This document shows, one piece after another, positions 27,182-36,220 of a stretch of DNA of 42,487 nt. Location of the stretch: the NCBI GenBank assembly GCA_016201465.1, contig JACQCV010000021.1:1-42487 (forward strand), in the 5' to 3' direction. Both the position numbers and the translations under genes were made by a program. Origin of the DNA: Candidatus Vogelbacteria bacterium. GTDB taxonomy: Bacteria; Patescibacteriota; Minisyncoccia; Phycocordibacterales; UBA12445. The notes beneath the pieces are model-generated. The model was not told the origin of the DNA and ran no database searches. It was given only the letters and a program-made list of their open reading frames with translations. Within the stretch, counting starts at the first letter, position 1, and every line of letters begins with the position of its first letter.

Positions 27182-27895
27182 ATGAAGAATCCTTTCAAGT
27201 TGCTCTGGAGATTTATTTGCGGCACGGCTGATTCGACGGTCACGTATTTTGAAAACAAGCAGGATCCCAAGAAGGTTTTGAAGCAATCTATCGAGGAAAT
27301 GCGTGCCGAGTACACTGAGTATAAGAAGGGTGGGGTTGAAGCTGAGGTGGCCCTTAGGGGATATGAGAAGGAGCTCGAAAAGTATAAGGTCCAGCTTCGG
27401 ATTTTGAATCGAAAGGCCGAACAGGCTGTCGCAGATAAGAATGATGCCCTCGCACGAGCAGTTCTTCACAAGAAAAAGGAAGTTGAGATGCTTGTAACGA
27501 TGTACGAGCAGAACATGAAGGACCAAGTCATGGCTGTTGCACAATTCAGGCAGCAGCTTGAAATAAGGGAGGGCAAGATTGCCTCTGCATGTGGGAAGCA
27601 GAAGGTTCTGGAGACTAGGTCCAAGGTTGCTGAGATGAGTCAGAAGATGGCAGAGTCGAGATCAAGTATTCTGGCACCATCCGGTGAAGGCGGTGCGTTC
27701 GCAGAGTGGGATCGGGCCGAGGCAAAGATCGAAGAGGCCATGACTCGTGCGGAGATCACTACTGAGATTTCGTCTCGGGAGTTCAGTCAGCAGGACGAGA
27801 TCAAGCTGTTGACAAACACCACTAGCGATGTCGATGATGAGCTGGCCGCACTCAAGCAGAAGCTGCAACTTCCGGAGAAAACAGAAAAGAATTAA
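27182..27895 (+). CDS. PspA/IM30 family protein
   Basis: SD GAGGAGG; long coiled coil following DPKKVLKQSIEEMRAEYTEYKKG...LEKYKVQLRILNRKAEQAVADKNDALARAVLHKKKE, typical PspA/IM30 pattern. Confidence 0.82.
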   Translation: MKNPFKLLWRFICGTADSTVTYFENKQDPKKVLKQSIEEMRAEYTEYKKGGVEAEVALRGYEKELEKYKVQLRILNRKAEQAVADKNDALARAVLHKKKEVEMLVTMYEQNMKDQVMAVAQFRQQLEIREGKIASACGKQKVLETRSKVAEMSQKMAESRSSILAPSGEGGAFAEWDRAEAKIEEAMTRAEITTEISSREFSQQDEIKLLTNTTSDVDDELAALKQKLQLPEKTEKN

Positions 27896-27903
27896 GGTGT
27901 GTA

Positions 27904-27938
27904 CCCCACAGTCGAAAGGCTGTGGGGATTTCTATTTT
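27904..27938 (+). terminator. Rho-independent terminator
   Basis: CCCCACAG-tcgaaagg-CTGTGGGG-ATTTCTATTTT. Confidence 0.88.
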
Positions 27939-27954
27939 GTGTTAAAGTAGAGGT

Positions 27955-30099
27955 GTGAAAGAAAAATTAAAGGGTAAAGCAAGAAAGGAGTCCTCTATTA
28001 GATTAGAAGTTCCATCTGTCCATGATTCGCCATTTGTGTTTGATGAATATAGGAAGGAGCCTGAATTTATTTCTCTGCCTAGAGAACAAATCGCGAAAGA
28101 GGCCAAAGAAATTTTGATAGATCTAGAAAGGAAAGATCAAGAAGACAAAATAAAAAGAGAGGAGAGAAAGAAGAGAAGAGAGAGTGATCCGTTATATAAA
28201 GCGGTAGAAGCTTTGGTGAGACAGTCGGAGTTACTTATCGATAAGAGAGATTCTGTAAAATCTGAGATCGGTGCGTTGTCTAAGAAAAAAGACGCAGAGT
28301 CAGAGGAGCGAGTACGTATTGGTAAGGAAAAACTTCACATAATTCGAGAGGAATTAAATAAGGTCTCAAATAAGGCTGAAGATATTTCTGATGAAAAAAC
28401 TAAAAACTTCAGAATAGAAAATGCTGATAAGGTTGTACGCGAAAGAATCGCAGTTTATCTTATTGGTCCGTCAATTGAAAAAATTTTACCGATGGCGGAA
28501 AACAAGACGGAAAGTCTTTTAAGGTTGGCAATCAAAAATAAGTTTAAAGGCAAAGACTTAAGCTCGCTCTCTAAAGCAAATATTGCCTCGCTCAGCGGTT
28601 ATGTATCTACTCTTTTAGCCGACAAACTGAGACCTGATTTGCGAGAGTATATATCGTCGATTGCATACGAGGAGTTTCTTAAAACTGGCGTACTTCTCGC
28701 GGACTTTATTCGTCCAAATGTACTGGAATTTATGACAGAAGCTTACGAAAAGCTGAAGGTTGATTTTTCCGATGCCAGAGCCAAGGAGTTGAGAGAGAAG
28801 AAAAAGGAGATTGAAGAGGCCGCAAGTAGAGAGGGTATGAAGGTCGAAGATTTGTCGAATGAAGAGGTAGAAAAATTGTGGAGTTTAGTGCGGAAAGATA
28901 AACAAGAAGGTCTAATGGCCGAAGCAGAAATGCAGATTAGGGAAGAATTAAAAGAGAATCAAGTTAGTCTTGGTAAGAAGATGGTTTCTACTTTGAAGTC
29001 AACCAAAGATTATATTGTTGGTTTATCAGAGGCTGAAAAAGAGTATCGTGAAATTCGTAAAAATATGGAAATGCAGAAAAAGGGTCTACTCTTATTTTAC
29101 CTGGGCCAAAAAGTTTTCGACAAAGTTCACAAAATTGTTAACGACTCTCTCCCTCATGAACTTCGAAAGATTGGCAAGGCGTTGACTACGGAGTTGACCA
29201 GTGCGGAAGTTATTAATCTGTATTCAAGCATAAATAAAAAGGTACTCTTTAGCCTATATCCAATTAGTTTTGATGCTGATCAAGCAAGTAAGTTAAAAAG
29301 TTTTGAGGACCATGGCCAGTTATTAAACGAGTTGGTAATCGCAGAAACATATAGGTTCTTGGATGAGATTTTATCATCGAATGGAGTGGCCATACCAGCA
29401 TTTGATAAATCTGCTGATCGTTTGAATAAAAATGGAACCGATGTAAGTGACGTCGATGCTGCTATCGCAAGGCAAAACAAAAATGATTTGGCAGAATTAA
29501 CATCGGGAGTATCGAAAATCCCCAGTAAGATAAAAGATGCTTTTATTGAGGCGAACACTGTGCCCATGAAAACAATATGGTCATTTGTAAAAAAAGCCTG
29601 GGATAATATCAGTTACTTTGCTACTGATATTGTCAGCGAAGATAATTCTCTCCTTATTAAATCTTTCGGTAGTTATGAAAAAATGAAAGAGAAAATTGAG
29701 TCATATTTTGACGAGGTTATGGCTGAAGTTAAATTAGGATTTTCTCTAACTAGAGATCAAATAGTGCAGCGGGTGCTCAACAAATTTAATGCCGACTTCA
29801 AGGCTGATTATACAGCCTTGAAAATTGTGCATGAGTCGTTTGGTAAAATAGTTGATAAGTTATTAAAAACTAAGGACTTGATAATATACGAATCGTTGCC
29901 GCCAACGTATGGGTTAAGGCACTCATGGAAGGATTTGGAACTTGCAACAAGGGTGAATATGGCTCAGCAGGCAATGATAGCTGACACATTGGAGAAACAG
30001 TCACAGGGCCTACAAAATCAAGATAAATTAAATGAGTCGCAAAACAAAACTAGGGCTGAGATAGATAATAGGATCAGTAAAATTGCAACGGGACTTTAG
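27955..30099 (+). CDS. Large coiled-coil protein, paralogue group A
   Basis: Intact GTG-start ORF of 714 aa, highly charged, predicted helical; N-terminal half aligns with the 30130 product. Confidence 0.8.
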   Translation: MKEKLKGKARKESSIRLEVPSVHDSPFVFDEYRKEPEFISLPREQIAKEAKEILIDLERKDQEDKIKREERKKRRESDPLYKAVEALVRQSELLIDKRDSVKSEIGALSKKKDAESEERVRIGKEKLHIIREELNKVSNKAEDISDEKTKNFRIENADKVVRERIAVYLIGPSIEKILPMAENKTESLLRLAIKNKFKGKDLSSLSKANIASLSGYVSTLLADKLRPDLREYISSIAYEEFLKTGVLLADFIRPNVLEFMTEAYEKLKVDFSDARAKELREKKKEIEEAASREGMKVEDLSNEEVEKLWSLVRKDKQEGLMAEAEMQIREELKENQVSLGKKMVSTLKSTKDYIVGLSEAEKEYREIRKNMEMQKKGLLLFYLGQKVFDKVHKIVNDSLPHELRKIGKALTTELTSAEVINLYSSINKKVLFSLYPISFDADQASKLKSFEDHGQLLNELVIAETYRFLDEILSSNGVAIPAFDKSADRLNKNGTDVSDVDAAIARQNKNDLAELTSGVSKIPSKIKDAFIEANTVPMKTIWSFVKKAWDNISYFATDIVSEDNSLLIKSFGSYEKMKEKIESYFDEVMAEVKLGFSLTRDQIVQRVLNKFNADFKADYTALKIVHESFGKIVDKLLKTKDLIIYESLPPTYGLRHSWKDLELATRVNMAQQAMIADTLEKQSQGLQNQDKLNESQNKTRAEIDNRISKIATGL

Positions 30100-30129
30100 A
30101 TAAGTTCTAGTTAAAGCTATAATTTACAC

Positions 30130-31815
30130 ATGAAAGAGAAGTTGAGGGCAAGAAAAAAGGAGACTGTCTCGGAATTGCCGAGTGAGTCTATTTTTGACTC
30201 GACACCGGTTTTTGGTGAATATCAAAAGGATGGTGATAAAAAAGCGAAGGCTGCTGAATTAGAAAAGCACGCCAAAGAGATTGCTGAAGAACTTCACATA
30301 AGAGATTTGCTTGGAGATCAGGGGCAGAACACTAGGGATGTTGAAGCAGAAAAACAGGATCAGTCTTCGGACACGAACTTTAAGGGTCAGGAGACAAGGG
30401 GCGGTGTGGATTTAGCCAAGATGCATACTTTGATAGATCAATCACAAGAGCTCATATCTTGGAGAGATCAGACGAAGGAACGAATTAAGTCTTTATTGAA
30501 GAAAAAAGATGATGATTCGAAGGAGATGTTGGATCTGGCAAAGACCGAACTTAGATTGCTGAGGAGAGAACTAAATAAGCACCAGATCCAGATGGAAAAA
30601 GTAATCGACGGCAAAGGGGCGGATCTTGAGATTGGCAATCCAGTTCAAGATGTAAAAACGGCTATGGCAAGGGAGATTGTTTTACCGGAATTAGATTGGA
30701 TTAAATTAAAGATTGAAAGTGGCATTGAAGAAGTTTTGCCATACGTTATTGTGGATCTGGAAGTGTCTAAGCCAATTAGTGAAATGACCCAGAAGGAGAA
30801 AGAAAAGATTGTTGATCGCGCCCTTGAGCCAGTTTTTGAGATGGCAAAGAAGCGTATTTTTGAATCCATGAGTGAGTTTGCTCGATGGGAGTTTAGACAG
30901 ACTGGGACCATGATAGGTCAGCTCATAAACAGGAGGTTGAGGAAGCTCATTCCTGAGATTCTAGAGTTTTCCGCGGAGCGCACAGACAAAAGGGTAAAAA
31001 ATATTATAGAGCAGGAGGAGGTAGAGAAGTTAAAGCGAGCCGAGCATGAAATGGAAATCAAAAAGTCTGCGGCGAGAAAGGAGACGGAAGCCAGAGAGGC
31101 TCAGGATAATGCATGGATGGTAGAGCACGAATTGCGAAAGGGTAAGGCAGAAGGATTGGGAGGTGTGTACCTTGGATCAAGCAATAATTATATTGCGCCC
31201 GCACTCGTTAATCAAGTATTTGGTAATCCTAAGCCGGTTAGTTCAGAGCAGTATGTAGAGGATTATCCGTTGATATACACAACTGTGAATTTTTTGCATG
31301 GCTGGATAGATTGGAAATGGGCAAAAAGAAATGAGAAGCTAAGATTGTTGTTGGACCAAACTCGGGATTTTAATTATGCGAGACGAGATTTTGAAAATTT
31401 TTTTGGCCGAGAAGTCGATAATGGTTTTAGGGAGATGCTTGAAAGACAAACAGTGCTCTTTTATGAAGAATGTTACGGTGAAAATGGCAAAGAGAAGGAT
31501 ATGAAGCCACAAGAATTTATTAGACAGTTGCAGGATCACATGAGAGCCATGATATATGGCAGTGAGAAGAGGTTTTTTGACCAACTTGCAGGAAGGTTTG
31601 ATGAAGCCGTATCTGCCGATATTAAATTAACACATGGATTTGATAAATTATTGAACATGGCCGTCGTTAGATTTTTGCAGCTACTGACGAATCTGGAGAT
31701 TATAGAAGAATATTTCAAAAAGAATGGTTTCATATTTAATTTCGACAAAGATGGGCGGATTGTAGAGGCTGATCCATCTACACAAAGTCCTGAGGTGATT
31801 TGGCCCAAAATTTAA
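30130..31815 (+). CDS. Large coiled-coil protein, paralogue group A
   Basis: TATAAT-N6-ATG; MKEKLRARKKE... shares colinear segments with the 27955 product. Confidence 0.8.
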   Translation: MKEKLRARKKETVSELPSESIFDSTPVFGEYQKDGDKKAKAAELEKHAKEIAEELHIRDLLGDQGQNTRDVEAEKQDQSSDTNFKGQETRGGVDLAKMHTLIDQSQELISWRDQTKERIKSLLKKKDDDSKEMLDLAKTELRLLRRELNKHQIQMEKVIDGKGADLEIGNPVQDVKTAMAREIVLPELDWIKLKIESGIEEVLPYVIVDLEVSKPISEMTQKEKEKIVDRALEPVFEMAKKRIFESMSEFARWEFRQTGTMIGQLINRRLRKLIPEILEFSAERTDKRVKNIIEQEEVEKLKRAEHEMEIKKSAARKETEAREAQDNAWMVEHELRKGKAEGLGGVYLGSSNNYIAPALVNQVFGNPKPVSSEQYVEDYPLIYTTVNFLHGWIDWKWAKRNEKLRLLLDQTRDFNYARRDFENFFGREVDNGFREMLERQTVLFYEECYGENGKEKDMKPQEFIRQLQDHMRAMIYGSEKRFFDQLAGRFDEAVSADIKLTHGFDKLLNMAVVRFLQLLTNLEIIEEYFKKNGFIFNFDKDGRIVEADPSTQSPEVIWPKI

Positions 31816-31828
31816 GATAGGGGATATT

Positions 31829-32359
31829 GTGGCATTTGGTGCAGATGCTTTAGGTGGAAATTATGACTTTAATCCAGGAAGGGCTGTAGTGAGAACTATA
31901 ACACCAGACTATATTGCCGATCTTTCTGTGGAGATGATAGATGGTTCGGACAAGGGTAAGATATATGCTCTACAGTCAAAGTATACCCATAGAATTAGCC
32001 GGCCGGAGTTTGGATTTAGAAAACTTGATCCCGCTATCATTAGATTTTTTGGAGATAACGAAGAGCAAGCAAAGAAGAATATTATGCTAGAAGTGAACGG
32101 TTCTGTCACAAGGATATTAAGAAAAAAGGAGGCTGAATATAACGTAGCAAGTCCCAATTTTTGGACTCACATGGATAGCACAATTAAAGATAGGCTCTTA
32201 GATGAGCTGCTTGATTTGTATCGTACTGTCGTTACGCCGATTAATTTTCCATCGTTGAGAGATACTTTTACTCAAGCTTTAGATATAATAATCAAAAAAG
32301 AGGTAGATAAATTACAGCCAGAGCAGCCTCACGATCCATACCTGAATGGGCGGATGTAG
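31829..32359 (+). CDS. Hypothetical protein, 176 aa
   Basis: Intact GTG-start ORF (AGGGG upstream), same orientation, 13 nt after the previous stop. Confidence 0.65.
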   Translation: MAFGADALGGNYDFNPGRAVVRTITPDYIADLSVEMIDGSDKGKIYALQSKYTHRISRPEFGFRKLDPAIIRFFGDNEEQAKKNIMLEVNGSVTRILRKKEAEYNVASPNFWTHMDSTIKDRLLDELLDLYRTVVTPINFPSLRDTFTQALDIIIKKEVDKLQPEQPHDPYLNGRM

Positions 32360-32362
32360 GAT

Positions 32363-32391
32363 TTGACTCACGGAAGATTTTACTGTATTTT
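32363..32391 (+). promoter_or_regulatory. mnmA promoter, predicted leaderless
   Basis: TTGACT-N17-TATTTT, 6 nt to GTG 32398. Confidence 0.65.
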
Positions 32392-32397
32392 TTGGCT

Positions 32398-33618
32398 GTG
32401 GATAAAAAGCGCAAGCGAAAAAATTATTTTCTTAAAAAACAGCGTGTCTTCGTTGGCATGTCTGGCGGCGTGGATAGTTCTGTTTCAGTTGCACTTTTAA
32501 AAGATCGGGGTTTTGACGTAACTGGGGTTTTTATAAAAACTTGGTCACCAGATTGGTTGCCTTGTACTTGGAGAGAGGAGAGGCGGGATGCGATGAGGGT
32601 TACGGCTAAACTTAAAATTCCACTTATCACTTTGGATTTGGAGAAAGAATATAAAGAGAGGGTGGTGGATTACATGATTACAGAATACCGATCCGGACGA
32701 GTTCCAAATCCAGATGTCATGTGTAACAAAGTTATCAAGTTTGGTGGCTTTTTTGACTACGCAATGAATCATGGCGCGGATTTTGTGGCGACAGGACATT
32801 ACGCCAGAGTCGTTAGGGCTTCTCCTCAGACAAACAATAGTTTGCCGTCTCCTGCGGGCGACAACTATCTGCACTCTCGACCTATCGGCCCCTTCGGAGA
32901 CCAAGCCCGAGCGGTCTGCGAGAGTTTGTCTTCAAAGAACCCTAACTCCTCTTGGCTTTGCACATCTGTTGATCGTGAAAAAGATCAGACATACTTTTTG
33001 TGGACTCTTACACAGAGAGAACTTTCAAGAACACTTTTTCCAATCGGCCACTTACAAAAGTCTGACGTCAGAAAGTTGGCGAGGAAATTTGATTTACCGA
33101 ATGCAGAGAAGAAAGATAGTCAGGGGCTCTGTTTTATGGGAAAGATCGATGTTAAGGAATTCTTGAAACATTATATTAAGGAAAAGACGGGGAGAGTTTT
33201 GAATGAGGATGGTGAAGTTATTGGTGTACATGAAGGCGCGGCATTCTACACTTTAGGCGAGAGACATGGTTTTAATATTATAAATAAGAGTACTAATGAC
33301 TTGCCGCATTATGTTATTCATAAAGACATTAAAAAGAATATTTTAGTTGTGTCGCAAAAAAGGGACGAAGGTGAAATCTTAAAGAAAGAAGTTATGGTCA
33401 AGAATGTTAACTGGAATCAAGGGTTAGAACCAAATCTAAAGAAAAAATTTAAGGCCAGAATTCGCTATAGGCAAGAGTTACAGGACTGCATGATCGGGGG
33501 GATTAAGGGTGGTCAATATAAAATAATTTTCGATAAAGGACAGGTGGCGCCGGCGCCTGGCCAATCGGTTGTTATTTATGAAGACGGTGTCTGTTTGGGT
33601 GGTGGGATTATTGTTTAG
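32398..33618 (+). CDS. mnmA: tRNA-specific 2-thiouridylase
   Basis: VFVGMSGGVDSSVSVALLKDRGFDVTGVFIKTW, NPDVMCNKVIKFG, DFVATGHYARV, KDQTYFLWTL, KKDSQGLCFMGKID, GGIIV. GTG start used instead of TTG 32392. Confidence 0.93.
   Translation: MDKKRKRKNYFLKKQRVFVGMSGGVDSSVSVALLKDRGFDVTGVFIKTWSPDWLPCTWREERRDAMRVTAKLKIPLITLDLEKEYKERVVDYMITEYRSGRVPNPDVMCNKVIKFGGFFDYAMNHGADFVATGHYARVVRASPQTNNSLPSPAGDNYLHSRPIGPFGDQARAVCESLSSKNPNSSWLCTSVDREKDQTYFLWTLTQRELSRTLFPIGHLQKSDVRKLARKFDLPNAEKKDSQGLCFMGKIDVKEFLKHYIKEKTGRVLNEDGEVIGVHEGAAFYTLGERHGFNIINKSTNDLPHYVIHKDIKKNILVVSQKRDEGEILKKEVMVKNVNWNQGLEPNLKKKFKARIRYRQELQDCMIGGIKGGQYKIIFDKGQVAPAPGQSVVIYEDGVCLGGGIIV
32828..32931 (+). repeat. Structured palindromic insert inside mnmA
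   Basis: Outer arms AGACAAA (32828-32834) / TTTGTCT (32925-32931); inner hairpins ATAGTT/AACTAT (32837/32863) and ACTCTCG/CGAGAGT (32873/32919). GC-richer than flanks; encodes extra residues absent from the usual MnmA spacing. Confidence 0.6.
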
Positions 33619-33630
33619 GTGTTGACCATC

Positions 33631-33826
33631 TTTAAATCACGAAATACGTTAAATTTCCAAGTCCTCGGGTCGGAAAACAGAGTTGAAGTCTGAGTCTCAC
33701 CTTGCTCAACCCCAGGGAGGTTTTTAGCGTTCGGCATGGAAGCCTCACTAAAACTCCCGTAAAACTCAAGCAGTTGAGTTTTACCTCAACCAGAAATTGA
33801 AAATTTAACGTATTTCGTGATTTAAA
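33631..33826. repeat. 196-bp intergenic element with perfect 26-bp terminal inverted repeats
   Basis: TTTAAATCACGAAATACGTTAAATTT (33631-33656) and its exact reverse complement (33801-33826); internal hairpin TAAAACTCAA-gcag-TTGAGTTTTA (33760-33783). Confidence 0.9.
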
Positions 33827-33862
33827 CCACTTTCAATCTGATGTGAGTATATACAAATTACT

Positions 33863-33890
33863 TTGGGTTGGAGTACTCATTTGCTATACT
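33863..33890 (+). promoter_or_regulatory. Promoter, predicted leaderless
   Basis: TTGGGT-N16-TATACT, 6 nt to ATG 33897. Confidence 0.6.
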
Positions 33891-33896
33891 AATTTT

Positions 33897-36206
33897 ATGG
33901 AATCACTAAACAGAAGGGCTAGCCGCAAAATTGAACTTGCACCAGATGAAGAGGTTGCTAAACATTCTATTGAACGTCTTGTTGATGAGATAAGCGAGCC
34001 GACTGACATAGCGGATGTGTCTTGTAAAAGAGAAAAGGTGAATCAAGAAGCTTTGGAGAAGGCTGGGGAAATTTTGAAACAGTTGGAGGACGAGGATATT
34101 GACCGCTTGAGTCCGGAGTTGCAGCAAATGCACTTGAAAACGGCCATTGAGGATATGGAACGAGAAATAAAGATCAAATATACTGGTAAGTGGGCGAACC
34201 TAAAGGATTTTTGGTCAGTCGCTTTTCGTAGAGATAAAGAGGAAGCTCTCAGCGATTTGCAGTACGCTAAGGATTCTATTCAAGTTCTGTCTGTCATGAA
34301 CAGGGCGCAAGCAGTATTGCCCGAGGGTGTCGAGGCGCCAGAAGTAACTGCTATTGAAAAGATAAAAAAAGAGGTGGATATTTTAGTAAAGTTGCGAGAG
34401 GAATTGGAGGAAAGAATAGATGGTAAAGTCAAATCGTTCTTTCGCACAAAACGGGAATCCAGTCTCGATTGGTTCTGGAAAAATAGCGCCCACCGTACTC
34501 TTCTCGAGAAGCAGTTACTCGCCACCTCTTCAGATGGAAAAAATTTGTTGAGTATGGAAGACTACTTTGTTTTTTTGGATATTGAACTTGAGGTTGTGCA
34601 GGAGAGAATTGCCACTTTGCATCGCCAGATGGAAGGACACATATCGGGGAAACTCATCGATCAAGACTTTTCCAAAATGTCTCAAGATGAAGTGGCGGGA
34701 ATTATTATAACTGAAAAAGATTTGGATCGAGAAAGAGTTATTGACTATGATTCTAGGGTTACAGGTAAAAATATAGCCTCTATGACCGCGCGGGAGTTAG
34801 AACTTGAAAGAAAATTGTTTGAAGAATCTAAGGAACGATTTTATGAAAAGAAAGTTCTAGAGTTTATAAAAAATAACAAAGAAAGAGTGCTAGAGCTTGC
34901 AGATACGTCGATTTTTTTAGAGGTACAAACACATCTGGCTGAAATCGATGAGAGTGATCCTAAGTTTGAATTTGATAACAAAAGTAGACAAGGTTTAAAC
35001 GAGACGCTGAAGATGCGTGTCATATTTAGCGCCCTTACAAGTTTGGGGGTGCGAAATCCGGTGACAACTCATGTCGGTGATAGTGAAGGCAAAATCATTT
35101 CAGTCCTCGCGGGTGTTCTGGAGTTAAAAATTGACGACGAAAATTTCCAAAATAAAGTTAGCAAAATTACAGAGCGGTGTTTGGGGCCGAAATGGGAGAA
35201 TGGTGAGGTTTTAAAGCTGCGAAATACTCCTGACTCGGACTCCGTTAAGATTTTTTCTGGTGGTGTTATGCAGCGTGTGCAATTTGATATTAACCACAAT
35301 CCTAGGCGATTGCAATATATTATGAATGACGGTATCACCAAAGTAATTGATGGTGTGTTCGATAAAGACTCTTGGTGGCCACATCCGCTGGGAGTTATAA
35401 TTATGGATTCTTACGGAAATTTATTATTGAATGGAAAAGATTTGATTTCTGATAGAGAGTTTTGGAGGAGCAGGATTGACGTGGAGAGTATACCAGCGGG
35501 TATTTTGTGGCATGACTTAAGTGATAATGGAGTTTTTTTGAATGGAAAAAAGGTGGGTGAACTACCAATGAGTGGAAGGGGACAACCACCCCAACATTTT
35601 TCTGGGTTAAGTAAAAATGGCGTAGTGATGCAGCGTCAGCTTGGTGGGGTTGGTGATGAACATAAAAAAGATGCCGGCATATATATTAATGGTGAACAGG
35701 TTTTAAATGATTACGGTTTCGCTTTTAATGTAAAGGCTGTTGTCTCCAAAGACTTTGTTTTTGCATGTTATAAAAAAGTGGACATGCACAGCGACAGTGC
35801 TAAGATATTATTAGATGGTAAATATCCAATTAAGATAATTTCAGATTCGCCAATAGTGGAGTGGTGGGTTCATCCGCGCGGGATCGTAGTGCTCAATAAG
35901 GATAAAGAATTTAGATTTTACAGTTTTGAGAAGGTTGCTCAGGAGGTTAGATTGAAAAATAAGTTTAATGATGTTTTGTCTGAAAAAGGATTCAAGGTGA
36001 TTCCAAATATGGAAGATATTAATGCTAACCGCTATGGAGAGAAGTTGTGCTGGTTTAATGAGAATAATTATGACAAGATTCGCGCTGCGGTGATTAGCGC
36101 AATTTACAATAAGGATGCGGAGGCATTAGATAATTATTTGAGAGAAGAAAAACAAAAGTACATTAGTATTGTTCAAAACGCGTTGGCTGAGTATCATGAT
36201 CATTAA
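33897..36206 (+). CDS. Large protein: coiled-coil N-terminal half plus repeat-rich beta C-terminal half, paralogue group B
   Basis: Intact ORF; repeated GNLLLNGKDLI / GVFLNGKKVGE / GIYINGEQVLN / AKILLDGKYPI units in the C-terminal half. Confidence 0.8.
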   Translation: MESLNRRASRKIELAPDEEVAKHSIERLVDEISEPTDIADVSCKREKVNQEALEKAGEILKQLEDEDIDRLSPELQQMHLKTAIEDMEREIKIKYTGKWANLKDFWSVAFRRDKEEALSDLQYAKDSIQVLSVMNRAQAVLPEGVEAPEVTAIEKIKKEVDILVKLREELEERIDGKVKSFFRTKRESSLDWFWKNSAHRTLLEKQLLATSSDGKNLLSMEDYFVFLDIELEVVQERIATLHRQMEGHISGKLIDQDFSKMSQDEVAGIIITEKDLDRERVIDYDSRVTGKNIASMTARELELERKLFEESKERFYEKKVLEFIKNNKERVLELADTSIFLEVQTHLAEIDESDPKFEFDNKSRQGLNETLKMRVIFSALTSLGVRNPVTTHVGDSEGKIISVLAGVLELKIDDENFQNKVSKITERCLGPKWENGEVLKLRNTPDSDSVKIFSGGVMQRVQFDINHNPRRLQYIMNDGITKVIDGVFDKDSWWPHPLGVIIMDSYGNLLLNGKDLISDREFWRSRIDVESIPAGILWHDLSDNGVFLNGKKVGELPMSGRGQPPQHFSGLSKNGVVMQRQLGGVGDEHKKDAGIYINGEQVLNDYGFAFNVKAVVSKDFVFACYKKVDMHSDSAKILLDGKYPIKIISDSPIVEWWVHPRGIVVLNKDKEFRFYSFEKVAQEVRLKNKFNDVLSEKGFKVIPNMEDINANRYGEKLCWFNENNYDKIRAAVISAIYNKDAEALDNYLREEKQKYISIVQNALAEYHDH

Positions 36207-36220
36207 GTTTAAGGTGGCCA

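Noticed and set aside
31816-32359. 31829 ORF as a frameshifted C-terminal continuation of the 30130 gene
   Set aside because: No similarity seen between it and the C-terminus of the paralogue at 27955, and it has a plausible GTG start with AGGGG upstream; treated as a separate gene.
32545-32904. Alternate ORFs inside mnmA (32545-32904 minus, 32771-33166 plus)
   Set aside because: mnmA reading frame is continuous and conserved; these arise partly from the GC-richer insert keeping other frames open.
33631-33826. Complete insertion sequence or CRISPR repeat
   Set aside because: Only 196 bp with no transposase ORF, and no direct repeat/spacer pattern; kept only as an inverted-repeat element.
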